The notes under the pieces are model-generated. The model saw nothing but the letters and a program-made list of their open reading frames with translations. It was not told the origin of the DNA and did no database searches. The position numbers and the translations under genes were made by a program. From an uncultured Collinsella sp. (GTDB taxonomy: Bacteria; Actinomycetota; Coriobacteriia; Coriobacteriales; Coriobacteriaceae): a stretch of DNA of 12,729 nt. The DNA is taken from positions 1 to 12,729 of the forward strand of contig URBP01000062.1 of assembly GCA_900546105.1 (NCBI GenBank). The letters run 5' to 3'. Shown in pieces: positions 6,413 through 12,729 of this stretch; the first letter of the stretch is position 1, and each line of letters opens with the position of its first letter.

Positions 6413-6463
6413 AGGTCTCCAATCGGTTGAGGTTTCGATTGAAATACCCAAAGCCGCCGCGGT

Positions 6464-7291
6464 CTATGCACGCGTCAACGACGACTCGATTGCCTGTACC
6501 AGAAACGCCGTGGCGCCGGTGCCGCAGGGCTTGTCGTAGTAGTCAACAAAGCGCTGGTCGGCAAGATAGCCGTGGGCGAGCCCCAAGTACGCCTCGTCTT
6601 GGGGCTCGCATCCCCAGTTGAGAGCAATCCAGCGACGATGCATCGCGACAAGCTTGCGAGCCTCGCTTCCATCCGGTTCGCCGTCGCTCATGGCAATCGA
6701 GAGCTGGCCCAGAATAGCGCGTTCAAGTTCCTTCATGTCGTTCCATGTCTGAGGATCCATATCCAGTAACGTTTCGTTTGCTGCATCGATAGCCTCATCG
6801 CCATAGCGCGCCCGCGCTTCGGCGCCGTAGCGCTCCTCGTTTTCTTGCACGGCGCGCCAGCGTTCCAGTTGCGGCAGCACGGCGCCCATGAGCGAGACAG
6901 CTTCGTCGAGCGACATACCGGTGTTTTGTGCCAGGCGCGGGGCACAATCCTCGATCATTGCCTCCATCGTAGTGTCGTAGGTGTACTTGCCGTGGTCGTA
7001 GCACCACTTGCAGTAATGATCGGTCGCGGTGCCCGCAGCATCGGTGCCGCAGTCGTCGGGTGTGAGCACCATGCCGCAGCTCTGGCAATAGTGCTCGGGC
7101 ATTTCGAGCAGGTGGGACAGCGGTTCTCCGGTTACGGCGGCAATGAGCTTCATCATGTCGATGCCCGGGGTGACTTCGCCGCGCTCCCAGCGGCTGACGG
7201 CTTGGCGCGTGACATAGAGCTTGGCGGCAAGCTGCTCTTGGGTAAGGTTGTTGGCGCGACGGACGGCGATGAGTTTTTCTGCAAAGGCCAT
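6464..7291 (-). CDS. XRE-family regulator with zinc ribbon and TipAS-like domain
   Basis: A 275-residue, three-part protein. Residues 6-60 are an XRE/Cro helix-turn-helix (LTQEQLAAKLYVTRQAVSRWERGE), which binds DNA. Residues 68-102 form a putative zinc ribbon with CxxC pairs at 69/72 and 94/97. Residues from about 152 to 272 resemble the TipAS antibiotic-recognition domain: a YGDEAIDAAN start, then HRRWIALNW (218-226), AYLGLAHGYLADQRFVDYYD (234-253) and a terminal ATAFLVQAIES helix. TipAS is best known fused to a MerR head in TipAL, where it binds thiopeptides; here the head is XRE. AAAGGAG precedes the ATG by 5 bases. A candidate promoter and an inverted repeat lie just upstream, which fits self-regulation. 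The glutaredoxin gene follows on the same strand. Domain reading is good; the ligand is unknown. Confidence 0.87.
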   Translation of the reverse strand: MAFAEKLIAVRRANNLTQEQLAAKLYVTRQAVSRWERGEVTPGIDMMKLIAAVTGEPLSHLLEMPEHYCQSCGMVLTPDDCGTDAAGTATDHYCKWCYDHGKYTYDTTMEAMIEDCAPRLAQNTGMSLDEAVSLMGAVLPQLERWRAVQENEERYGAEARARYGDEAIDAANETLLDMDPQTWNDMKELERAILGQLSIAMSDGEPDGSEARKLVAMHRRWIALNWGCEPQDEAYLGLAHGYLADQRFVDYYDKPCGTGATAFLVQAIESSLTRA

Positions 7292-7321
7292 AACGGCTCC
7301 TTTCTGCTGCTTGTTGGCTTA

Positions 7322-7350
7322 AGCATACGCGGCGGCCGACGCCCTTCCAA
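7322..7350 (-). promoter_or_regulatory. Candidate sigma-70 promoter for the XRE-TipAS regulator
   Basis: On the - strand TTGGAA (complement of 7345-7350) and TATGCT (complement of 7322-7327) are 17 bases apart. Each matches the consensus hexamer at 4 of 6 positions. The expected transcript would start near 7315 and give a leader of about 24 bases containing the AAAGGAG ribosome site. Confidence 0.45.
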
Positions 7351-7365
7351 GCAACCGTTGGTTGC
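7351..7365. promoter_or_regulatory. Inverted repeat next to the regulator promoter, possible operator
   Basis: GCAACC and GGTTGC form 6-base arms around GTT. The site directly abuts the upstream edge of the candidate -35 hexamer of the XRE-family regulator, a common position for an autoregulatory operator. It could also be chance, as the arms are short. Confidence 0.35.
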
Positions 7366-7418
7366 AAAAGGGGCGGTCGCGGTGAGGGATTACGCGCATC
7401 GCGCATGCCCTCATGCCG

Positions 7419-7424
7419 TACAAT
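7419..7424 (+). promoter_or_regulatory. Candidate -10 element for a leaderless trmO transcript
   Basis: TACAAT matches the -10 consensus at 5 of 6 positions and ends 7 bases before the chosen ATG (7432). That puts the predicted transcription start on or next to the A of the start codon. No Shine-Dalgarno sequence precedes that ATG, and no convincing -35 is seen. Leaderless mRNAs are common in Actinobacteria. Confidence 0.4.
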
Positions 7425-7431
7425 GACCGGC

Positions 7432-8169
7432 ATGAAACCTATTGCACACATACATACCGACCTGCCGCAAAAGTTCGGCATCCCGCGCAACAGCTTTTTG
7501 GCGCCCCATCTTGAGGGACGCATCGTCTTTGAGCCGGAATTTGCCTCCAGCGCGGCAGTTGAGGGTCTGGACTCCTTCTCTCACCTGTGGCTGCTCTGGC
7601 GCTTTGAAAACGGAACACCCGGCGGCGCGGCCGAAGACATCGCCGCCGATGCCAAGACACAGGATAGGTCCGGCACCAACGCCAAGTGGTCGAAGACCGT
7701 GCGTCCGCCGCGCTTGGGTGGAGCCGAGCGCGTGGGCGTATTTGCCACACGCAGCCCGTTTCGCCCCAATCCCATCGGTCTTACCTGCGTCAAGCTCGAT
7801 CGTGTCGAGCTTACCGACGACGGTCCCATCATCCATGTGCTGGGAGCGGATCTGCGTGACGGCACGCCCATCTACGACATTAAGCCCTACATTCCGTTTG
7901 CGGACTGCCACTCGGATGCGACCGGCGGCTGGATTGAGGATGCGCCGTGGCAAGAGCTCGACGTTGACTTCCCGCAAGCGCTGCAGGAGATGGTCCCGCC
8001 CACGAAGCTCCCCGGGTTGGTCGAGGTCCTTCGCCAAGATCCGCGCCGCGCGGGTAGCAAGCACGAGCCAAACCGCATTTACCACTTGGCTTACGCTGGG
8101 CTCGACATATCCTTTACGGTTGACGGATCCAAGTTGACGGTAACCGCCGTCAACGACGCGCGGGACTAG
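7432..8169 (+). CDS. trmO: tRNA (N6-threonylcarbamoyladenosine(37)-N6)-methyltransferase TrmO
   Basis: A 245-residue member of the TsaA/YaeB/VirR family. TrmO methylates the t6A base at position 37 of certain tRNAs using S-adenosylmethionine and has a small beta-barrel fold unlike other methyltransferases. Diagnostic blocks are FSHLWLLWRF early in the protein, GVFATRSPFRPNPIGLT (the family signature) in the middle, and GADLRDGTPIYDIKPYIPFADC after it. A C-terminal part of about 60 residues with HEPNRIYHLAYAG completes it. Length agrees with the family (about 235 in E. coli). I chose the ATG at 7432 (MKPIAHIHTD) rather than the in-frame ATG at 7405 because family members begin here and a -10-like TACAAT sits right before it. 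It is divergent from the XRE-TipAS gene across a 140-base gap. Confidence 0.93.
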   Translation: MKPIAHIHTDLPQKFGIPRNSFLAPHLEGRIVFEPEFASSAAVEGLDSFSHLWLLWRFENGTPGGAAEDIAADAKTQDRSGTNAKWSKTVRPPRLGGAERVGVFATRSPFRPNPIGLTCVKLDRVELTDDGPIIHVLGADLRDGTPIYDIKPYIPFADCHSDATGGWIEDAPWQELDVDFPQALQEMVPPTKLPGLVEVLRQDPRRAGSKHEPNRIYHLAYAGLDISFTVDGSKLTVTAVNDARD

Positions 8170-8281
8170 CCAGCCATTCGATGGCGCTCGCCAAATTCAA
8201 CGCCAAACCCCGTGCCAAAATCGCCCACGCTGGTGGACAATAACGCCTATCAAAACAATCCGCTTTGCACGGGAGCTCAGC

Positions 8282-9496
8282 ATGAAATACGACTTTACTT
8301 CGCTTATCGACCGCCACGGCATGGACGCCATCGCCGTTGACTCCTGGGGCGAGATCCCTGGCATGGCTCCGAACGCGCCCGACGAGGGCTTCGACCGCAT
8401 CCCCATGTGGGTGGCGGACATGAATTTTGCCACGGTGCCCACGGTCCAGGAGCACATCATTCAGCGCGCCCAGCATCCCATGTTTGGCTATTTCGATCCG
8501 CGCGACGAGTACTTCGACCGCATCATCGAATGGCAGAGCCGACGTAATGGCGTCGAGGGTCTGCTCCCGGAGCATATCGGCTACGAAAACGGCGTGCTGG
8601 GCGGTGTCGTGTCGACCCTGCGGGCGTATGTCCAGCCGGGCGATGCGGTGCTGGTCCACAGCCCTACCTACATCGGCTTTACCAAGTCCATCGAAGCCGC
8701 GGGCTATCGCATTGTCCACAGCCCGCTTAAGCTCGACGACCAGGGCGTGTGGCGCATGGACTTTGAGGACATGGAACGCAAGCTCACCCAAAACCACATC
8801 CACGCCGCGGTGTTCTGCTCGCCGCACAATCCTTGTGGCCGCGTATGGGAGCGCGACGAGATCGAGCGCGCCATGGACATCTATCGCCGGCACGATTGCG
8901 TGGTGATTTCGGACGAGATTTGGTCCGACATCATCTTGCCCGGTCACAAGCATATCCCGACGCAGTCGGTGAGCGAGGATGCCCGCATGCGCACGGTCGC
9001 CCTCTATGCGCCCAGCAAGACGTTTAACCTGGCGGGCCTGGTCGGCAGCTACCACATCATCTATAACGAGACGCTGCGCGACCGCGTGTGCGCCGTGTCC
9101 AATAAGACCCACTACAACGAGATGAATGTCCTTTCGATGCATGCGCTTATCGGCGCCTACCAGCCGCAGGGCTACGAGTGGCTCGATGAGCTCAACGAGG
9201 TTATCGAGGGCAACATTGACTACTTCTGCGATTACGTGGACGAGCATTTTGAGGGCGTGTCCTATTCGCGCCCGCAGGGCACCTATATGGTGTTCCTGGA
9301 CTGCACGGAGTGGTGCCGCGAGCATGGCTGCGATATTCAGTGGCTGCTCGACGAGGGGGCGCGTGTGGGCGTGGGCTATCAGGACGGCCGTCCATTCCAT
9401 GGACCTTGCCACATTCGCGTGAATCTGGCGCTGCCGCTTTCGCGTGTAAGGGAGGCGTGCGACCGCTTGGACCGCTACGTTTTTAATGCACGGTAA
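8282..9496 (+). CDS. MalY/PatB family PLP-dependent aminotransferase (probable cystathionine beta-lyase)
   Basis: A 404-residue fold-type I PLP enzyme. Members of the MalY/PatB group cleave cystathionine or cysteine-type substrates by C-S beta-elimination, and some act as aminotransferases. Visible marks are PMWVADMNFA (41-50), the usual start of the group; YENGVLGGV (101-109); SPHNPCGRVW (180-189) with the PLP-contacting Asn183; SDEIWSDI (210-217) with Asp211 for the pyridine nitrogen; the Schiff-base Lys246 in APSKTFNLAGL; and HIRVNLALP (377-385) with Arg379 for the substrate carboxylate. Length is normal. GGGAG (8271-8275) lies 6 bases before the ATG. It follows trmO after 112 bases with no clear promoter or terminator between. 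Exact reaction (beta-lyase, cysteine desulfhydrase or transaminase) cannot be fixed from sequence. Confidence 0.9.
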   Translation: MKYDFTSLIDRHGMDAIAVDSWGEIPGMAPNAPDEGFDRIPMWVADMNFATVPTVQEHIIQRAQHPMFGYFDPRDEYFDRIIEWQSRRNGVEGLLPEHIGYENGVLGGVVSTLRAYVQPGDAVLVHSPTYIGFTKSIEAAGYRIVHSPLKLDDQGVWRMDFEDMERKLTQNHIHAAVFCSPHNPCGRVWERDEIERAMDIYRRHDCVVISDEIWSDIILPGHKHIPTQSVSEDARMRTVALYAPSKTFNLAGLVGSYHIIYNETLRDRVCAVSNKTHYNEMNVLSMHALIGAYQPQGYEWLDELNEVIEGNIDYFCDYVDEHFEGVSYSRPQGTYMVFLDCTEWCREHGCDIQWLLDEGARVGVGYQDGRPFHGPCHIRVNLALPLSRVREACDRLDRYVFNAR

Positions 9497-9510
9497 GTGA
9501 GTGCTGCATG

Positions 9511-9544
9511 CGGGGCTGTCTGCCAGATTGGCTGGAAGGCCCCG
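9511..9544 (+). terminator. Weak terminator-like hairpin after the MalY/PatB gene
   Basis: CGGGGC (9511-9516) pairs with GCCCCG (9539-9544), and an inner GCCA/TGGC pair (9522-9525 and 9529-9532) can close a second stem. The usual T-run is lacking (TATGGT follows), so it may act poorly or with Rho. Confidence 0.35.
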
Positions 9545-9589
9545 TATGGTAAAGCATCTGTAACCATTGAGCGCAAGCGCGGTTTTGTC

Positions 9590-9598
9590 TGCTAATAT
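9590..9598 (+). promoter_or_regulatory. Candidate extended -10 promoter for the lipoprotein-kinase operon
   Basis: TGCTAATAT contains an extended TGn followed by TAATAT (5 of 6 against consensus). A TTGAGC at 9567-9572 could be a poor -35 with a long 20-base spacer; an extended -10 can work without one. The predicted transcript starts near 9605, about 34 bases before the lipoprotein ATG. Confidence 0.5.
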
Positions 9599-9638
9599 CT
9601 TTGCTCTTGAGTCTGTAAACAGGATCGTCTGGAGCTCG

Positions 9639-10508
9639 ATGAAAAGACCTCGTCGCTCGGCCGCCATATCGTTGTTTGTTGCGCTTGCAGTGGTGGGCGC
9701 CTTTGTCGTGGCGATAGCTGGCTGTTCCGGGTTGAATGATGGGGCCGCGGCGTCTGCATCAGAAGGCGCAGCCGCCTCGCAGGTCAAAGACGACAACCTT
9801 AAGACGCTCAACGTTGGCAGCGACCTCTATCCACCGTTTGTGTATAGCAACGAGTACGGCGATATTGTTGGCCTGGATGTCGATATTTTGACCGAGGCTT
9901 TGGGCCGCATTGGCTACAAGCCAAAGTACCAGCTGATCGACTGGGAAAAGAAGAAAGAGCTGCTGGCGAGCGGCGAGCTCGATTGCGTCATGGGCAGCTT
10001 TAGTATGACGGGCCGCGAAGGCGAGTATCGCTGGGCGGGGCCGTACCTTGCGAGCCGACAGGTGGTTGCTGTCGATCCCGAAAGCGATATCTACACGCTT
10101 GCCGATCTTGAGGGTAGGGTCGTGGCGGTCCAGTCCACCACCAAGCCCGAATCGATTCTGCTCAATCACACCAATGAAAACGTTCCGCAGATTAAGGAGC
10201 TCTACAGCTTTTCGGACCGCTCGTACCTGAACCCGGCGCTTGTCGAGGGCCTAGTCGACGCCATCGCCGCGCATGAGTCCTCGCTGCTCACCTACGAAAA
10301 AGACTATGGCGTGACGTATCGCATTTTGTCTGAGCCGCTGCTAGAGGTTGGTTTGGGCACCGCTTTCGATATCAACGACACACGCGGCATCGACGTTAAG
10401 CTCACCCATGCCTACCAAGAAATGCTTGCCGATGGCACCATGGAGCGCCTGGTGTCAAAGTATTTTGATGACCCTTCGCCCTTTTTGAATGTGGAGGGCC
10501 TGTCATGA
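9639..10508 (+). CDS. Substrate-binding lipoprotein, amino-acid-type (SBP_bac_3)
   Basis: A 289-residue exported protein. The basic N-terminus (MKRPRR), a hydrophobic stretch at 8-27 and a lipobox ending in AIAGC (25-29) predict lipidation of Cys29 and anchoring outside the cytoplasmic membrane. The mature part begins with an Ala/Ser-rich linker, then the periplasmic-binding fold of family 3: LNVGSDLYPPFVYSN (57-71), DIVGLDVDIL (75-84), and GELDCVMGSFSMTGREGEYRW typical of amino-acid binders. The ATG at 9639 has GGAG (9631-9634) 4 bases upstream; a TTG further up would put 24 extra residues before the signal peptide. Its stop overlaps the kinase start (ATGA), and no permease or ATPase is next to it, so a sensory role with the kinase is more likely than transport. 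The ligand is unknown, probably an amino acid or similar small solute. Confidence 0.9.
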   Translation: MKRPRRSAAISLFVALAVVGAFVVAIAGCSGLNDGAAASASEGAAASQVKDDNLKTLNVGSDLYPPFVYSNEYGDIVGLDVDILTEALGRIGYKPKYQLIDWEKKKELLASGELDCVMGSFSMTGREGEYRWAGPYLASRQVVAVDPESDIYTLADLEGRVVAVQSTTKPESILLNHTNENVPQIKELYSFSDRSYLNPALVEGLVDAIAAHESSLLTYEKDYGVTYRILSEPLLEVGLGTAFDINDTRGIDVKLTHAYQEMLADGTMERLVSKYFDDPSPFLNVEGLS

Positions 10509-12697
10509 TTGATGCGTCCGACCACACCGCTCAGGAGCGGGGCGATCGTTCGGCACGGGAATGGCTCATCGTCGTCCTGTTGGGGATAGCGCTCTCGATT
10601 GTTGCCGGCGTGACGAGCTACGCCTACACGACAGCTCAGGCCGAGCAGCGCTTTGCCGACGTTGTCGATTACGTGGCGACACAGAGCCTTTCCTACGATG
10701 CGTTCAACAGCGCCTATGCGACCAAAAACCTGATTCGCGTTATGGAGATCGCCGGAGAGGCGGCGCGCGATATGGAGCGCGACGGCTCGGTGGATAACGC
10801 TACGTTGGAGCAATATGCTGACCAGTTTAATGTGACAGCGCTGATCGTAACGGATGCATCGGGCAACTTGGTGTCCGAGTCCTCGAAGGATGACGTGGGC
10901 TACGAGTCGCTCGCCGCGAATCTCAAAGAGGCGCCTGTGCTGGAGGTGGCAGCCCATCCGCTTAAGTCCTATACCGCTCGCATTACGCTTGCGGACGATT
11001 CGGTCGCAGACATTGGCTGCGTGGCCCGGCGGGACGGTGAGGGCATCGTTGTCGCGGTGAGGCACCAGAGCGCCAAGGCGGTCGCGAGCAATACGCTCAA
11101 GTTGCAGAGCTTGCTCGATGGTTATGAGACCATCGATAGCGGCAATATCGTGATCGAAAACGACGGTAAGGTCGTTGCGACCAACGCTGTTGAGCCCGCC
11201 GTGTCAGGCGTGTTCGATTTGCCTGCGACGGATGCCATCGTTGTCAACGGCATTAAGGAGCGTTGCCTGGCTGGTAAGGTCAGATTGGTTAACGACAGCG
11301 GTGAGTGGTATCTGGGCACATTTGGTAAAGCGCGCGATTTTTACGTGTACACCTATGCTCCCGCGCAGCGTTACTTTGAGGTTGTTGCCGCTGTTGTTGC
11401 CAGCGTGTTGGCACTCTACGGCGGTGTTATAGCCACTGTTGTGTTGGTGCGCCGCCGCGCCGAGAGCCAACGCTTTGCCGACCTGTTGCTGCAGGAGCGC
11501 GACTATGGCGACAAACTGGCAAAAGCGGCGCGCGAAGCTTCGTCTGCCAACTCTGCAAAGACGGAGTTCCTGCGTCGCATGAGTCACGACCTGCGCACGC
11601 CCATCAACGGCATTCGCGGTATGGTCGAGGTGGGCAATGCCAACGCGGACGACTTGCAAAAGCAGACTGAGTGCCGCTCAAAGATCTGGACGGCGTCGGG
11701 ACTGTTGCTCGACCTTGCGAACGAGGCACTCGATATGAGCCGCTTGGAGAGCGGGCAGGTCGACCTGAATCTCGTGCCTACAGATATGGTGGCCCTCAAC
11801 CGTGAGGTGTGCGATATTCTGGAGCGCCAAGCCGAGGAGCGCCTGGTGACAATTATCTGCGACCAACGGACTCTTGATCATCCCTATGCCCGGGTGAGCG
11901 TGACGCACCTCAAGCGTCTGTTGCTCAATATTGCCGGTAATGCCGTCAAGTACAACCGCCAGGGCGGCTATGTTCGCCTGACATGCCGCGAGGTGGAGCC
12001 GGTGGACGGTGTCCCCGTCTATGAATACACGATCGCCGATAACGGCATTGGCATGAGCGAGGAGTTTCAACAGCACCTCTACGAGCCGTTCAGCCGCGAG
12101 GAACAGCAGGTGGAAGGCGCTTCATCGGGAACTGGCCTGGGCGCGTCTATTGCCAAACAGTTGGTCGAGCTTATGGGCGGAACCATGAGCTTTACGAGCG
12201 CCTTGGGGCGGGGGACGACGTTTACCATTTGCCTGCCGTTTGAGAAGTGCAAGAGTTCCGAGATTCCCCAGGCAGTTCGCGTGGATGCAGGCGACAGCGA
12301 CGTGATCCAGGGCCTGCGTGTTTTGCTCGTAGAGGATAACGACCTGAATGCCGAGATCGCACAGTTTACGCTCGACCGCGCCGGTGCCGTCGTGACACAT
12401 GTTAAAGATGGCGAGTCTGCCGTCGAGACGTTTGCCGCGAGCGCGCCGCACGAGTACGACGTGGTATTGATGGACATCATGATGCCCGGCATCGATGGCC
12501 TTGAGGCCACGCGTCAGATTCGAGCGCTCGATCGCGAGGACGCCGCGACCACGCCGATTATCGCCGTGAGCGCCAATGCCTTTGCCGACGACCGTAGGCT
12601 TTCGCGCGAGGCGGGCATGAACGCGCATCTGAGCAAACCCGTGAGTTCTCAGGATCTCGTTGAGGCGCTTGCGCACATAGCCGCCGACGCTTCATAA
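10505..12697 (+). CDS. Hybrid sensor histidine kinase with C-terminal receiver domain
   Basis: A 730-residue membrane kinase. TM1 lies at about 21-38 and TM2 at about 292-316. Between them is an extracytoplasmic domain of about 250 residues that looks Cache/PAS-like in size and in blocks such as ALIVTDASGNLVSES (112-126). The cytoplasmic part has the HisKA H-box SHDLRTPINGI with His361, the N-box LLLNIAGNAVKYN (472-484), G1 DNGIGM (512-517) and G2 GTGLGASIA (542-550). The receiver (about 603-727) has the acidic pair E610/D611, phospho-acceptor Asp657 in LMDIMMPG, Ser689 and Lys711. No Hpt or DNA-binding domain follows, so phosphate must pass to a separate partner not seen here. GGAGGG (10493-10498) precedes the ATG by 6 bases, and the ATGA overlap with the lipoprotein gene implies translational coupling and a joint sensor unit. 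Confidence 0.94.
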   Translation: MIDASDHTAQERGDRSAREWLIVVLLGIALSIVAGVTSYAYTTAQAEQRFADVVDYVATQSLSYDAFNSAYATKNLIRVMEIAGEAARDMERDGSVDNATLEQYADQFNVTALIVTDASGNLVSESSKDDVGYESLAANLKEAPVLEVAAHPLKSYTARITLADDSVADIGCVARRDGEGIVVAVRHQSAKAVASNTLKLQSLLDGYETIDSGNIVIENDGKVVATNAVEPAVSGVFDLPATDAIVVNGIKERCLAGKVRLVNDSGEWYLGTFGKARDFYVYTYAPAQRYFEVVAAVVASVLALYGGVIATVVLVRRRAESQRFADLLLQERDYGDKLAKAAREASSANSAKTEFLRRMSHDLRTPINGIRGMVEVGNANADDLQKQTECRSKIWTASGLLLDLANEALDMSRLESGQVDLNLVPTDMVALNREVCDILERQAEERLVTIICDQRTLDHPYARVSVTHLKRLLLNIAGNAVKYNRQGGYVRLTCREVEPVDGVPVYEYTIADNGIGMSEEFQQHLYEPFSREEQQVEGASSGTGLGASIAKQLVELMGGTMSFTSALGRGTTFTICLPFEKCKSSEIPQAVRVDAGDSDVIQGLRVLLVEDNDLNAEIAQFTLDRAGAVVTHVKDGESAVETFAASAPHEYDVVLMDIMMPGIDGLEATRQIRALDREDAATTPIIAVSANAFADDRRLSREAGMNAHLSKPVSSQDLVEALAHIAADAS

Positions 12698-12709
12698 ACA
12701 AATAGCTCG

Positions 12710-12729
12710 GTTCCAATACTGGTTGGAAC
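12710..12729. repeat. Inverted repeat at the end of the contig
   Basis: GTTCCAA (12710-12716) and TTGGAAC (12723-12729) form 7-base perfect arms around TACTGG, 12 bases after the kinase stop. It could be a terminator stem whose T-run lies beyond the end, or the edge of another repeat where assembly stopped. Confidence 0.5.

Noticed and set aside
8150..9811. A 553-codon open frame on the - strand
   Set aside because: It lies fully antisense to the MalY/PatB gene and the start of the lipoprotein gene, has no family motifs or ribosome site that I can see, and is explained by the codon bias of high-GC DNA.
9639..10508. Component of an amino-acid ABC importer
   Set aside because: No permease or ATPase gene lies next to it; the stop codon overlaps the kinase start, which favours a sensory role. 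A transport role elsewhere cannot be excluded.

Overview
The window looks like one assembled contig from a high-GC gut actinobacterium of the class Coriobacteriia, most likely Collinsella or a close relative. That placement is an inference from three things: base composition (by eye near 60% GC), dispersed GGGAC/GTCCC palindromes of a kind I associate with that group, and gene content typical of it (OFA-like MFS carrier, hybrid sensor kinase with a solute-binding lipoprotein). Bases 1-51 are not biological. They match the Illumina P5/TruSeq universal adapter, so genomic sequence starts at base 52 and the first gene is cut.

Layout. (1) 52-3126, + strand: the C-terminal part of an agmatine-deiminase-family enzyme, a carbamoyltransferase of the ornithine/putrescine type with altered substrate loops, and an MFS carrier, closed by an intrinsic terminator. 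Deiminase, carbamoyltransferase and carrier together resemble a variant of the agmatine deiminase pathway (guanidine to ureido compound to amine plus carbamoyl phosphate), but the substrate is open. (2) 3249-4973, - strand: a DUF3592-type membrane protein and an unrecognised three-TM membrane protein, bracketed by two copies of the same 31-33 bp perfect palindrome. (3) 5091-6050, + strand: a tRNA-dihydrouridine synthase, followed by a cluster of GGGGAC-type repeats. (4) 6167-7291, - strand: an XRE regulator fused to a zinc ribbon and a TipAS-like domain, with a glutaredoxin downstream in the same direction. (5) 7432-9496, + strand: TrmO, which may be expressed from a leaderless transcript, then a MalY/PatB-type PLP enzyme. 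(6) 9639-12697, + strand: a lipoprotein of the amino-acid-binding SBP_bac_3 family overlapping (ATGA) a hybrid histidine kinase with a receiver domain. No transporter permease or ATPase is adjacent, so the binding protein is probably the sensory input of the kinase. The contig ends in an inverted repeat.

The best candidates for something undescribed are the deiminase/HELP-type carbamoyltransferase/MFS operon, the XRE-zinc ribbon-TipAS regulator paired with glutaredoxin, and the palindrome-bracketed membrane gene pair.
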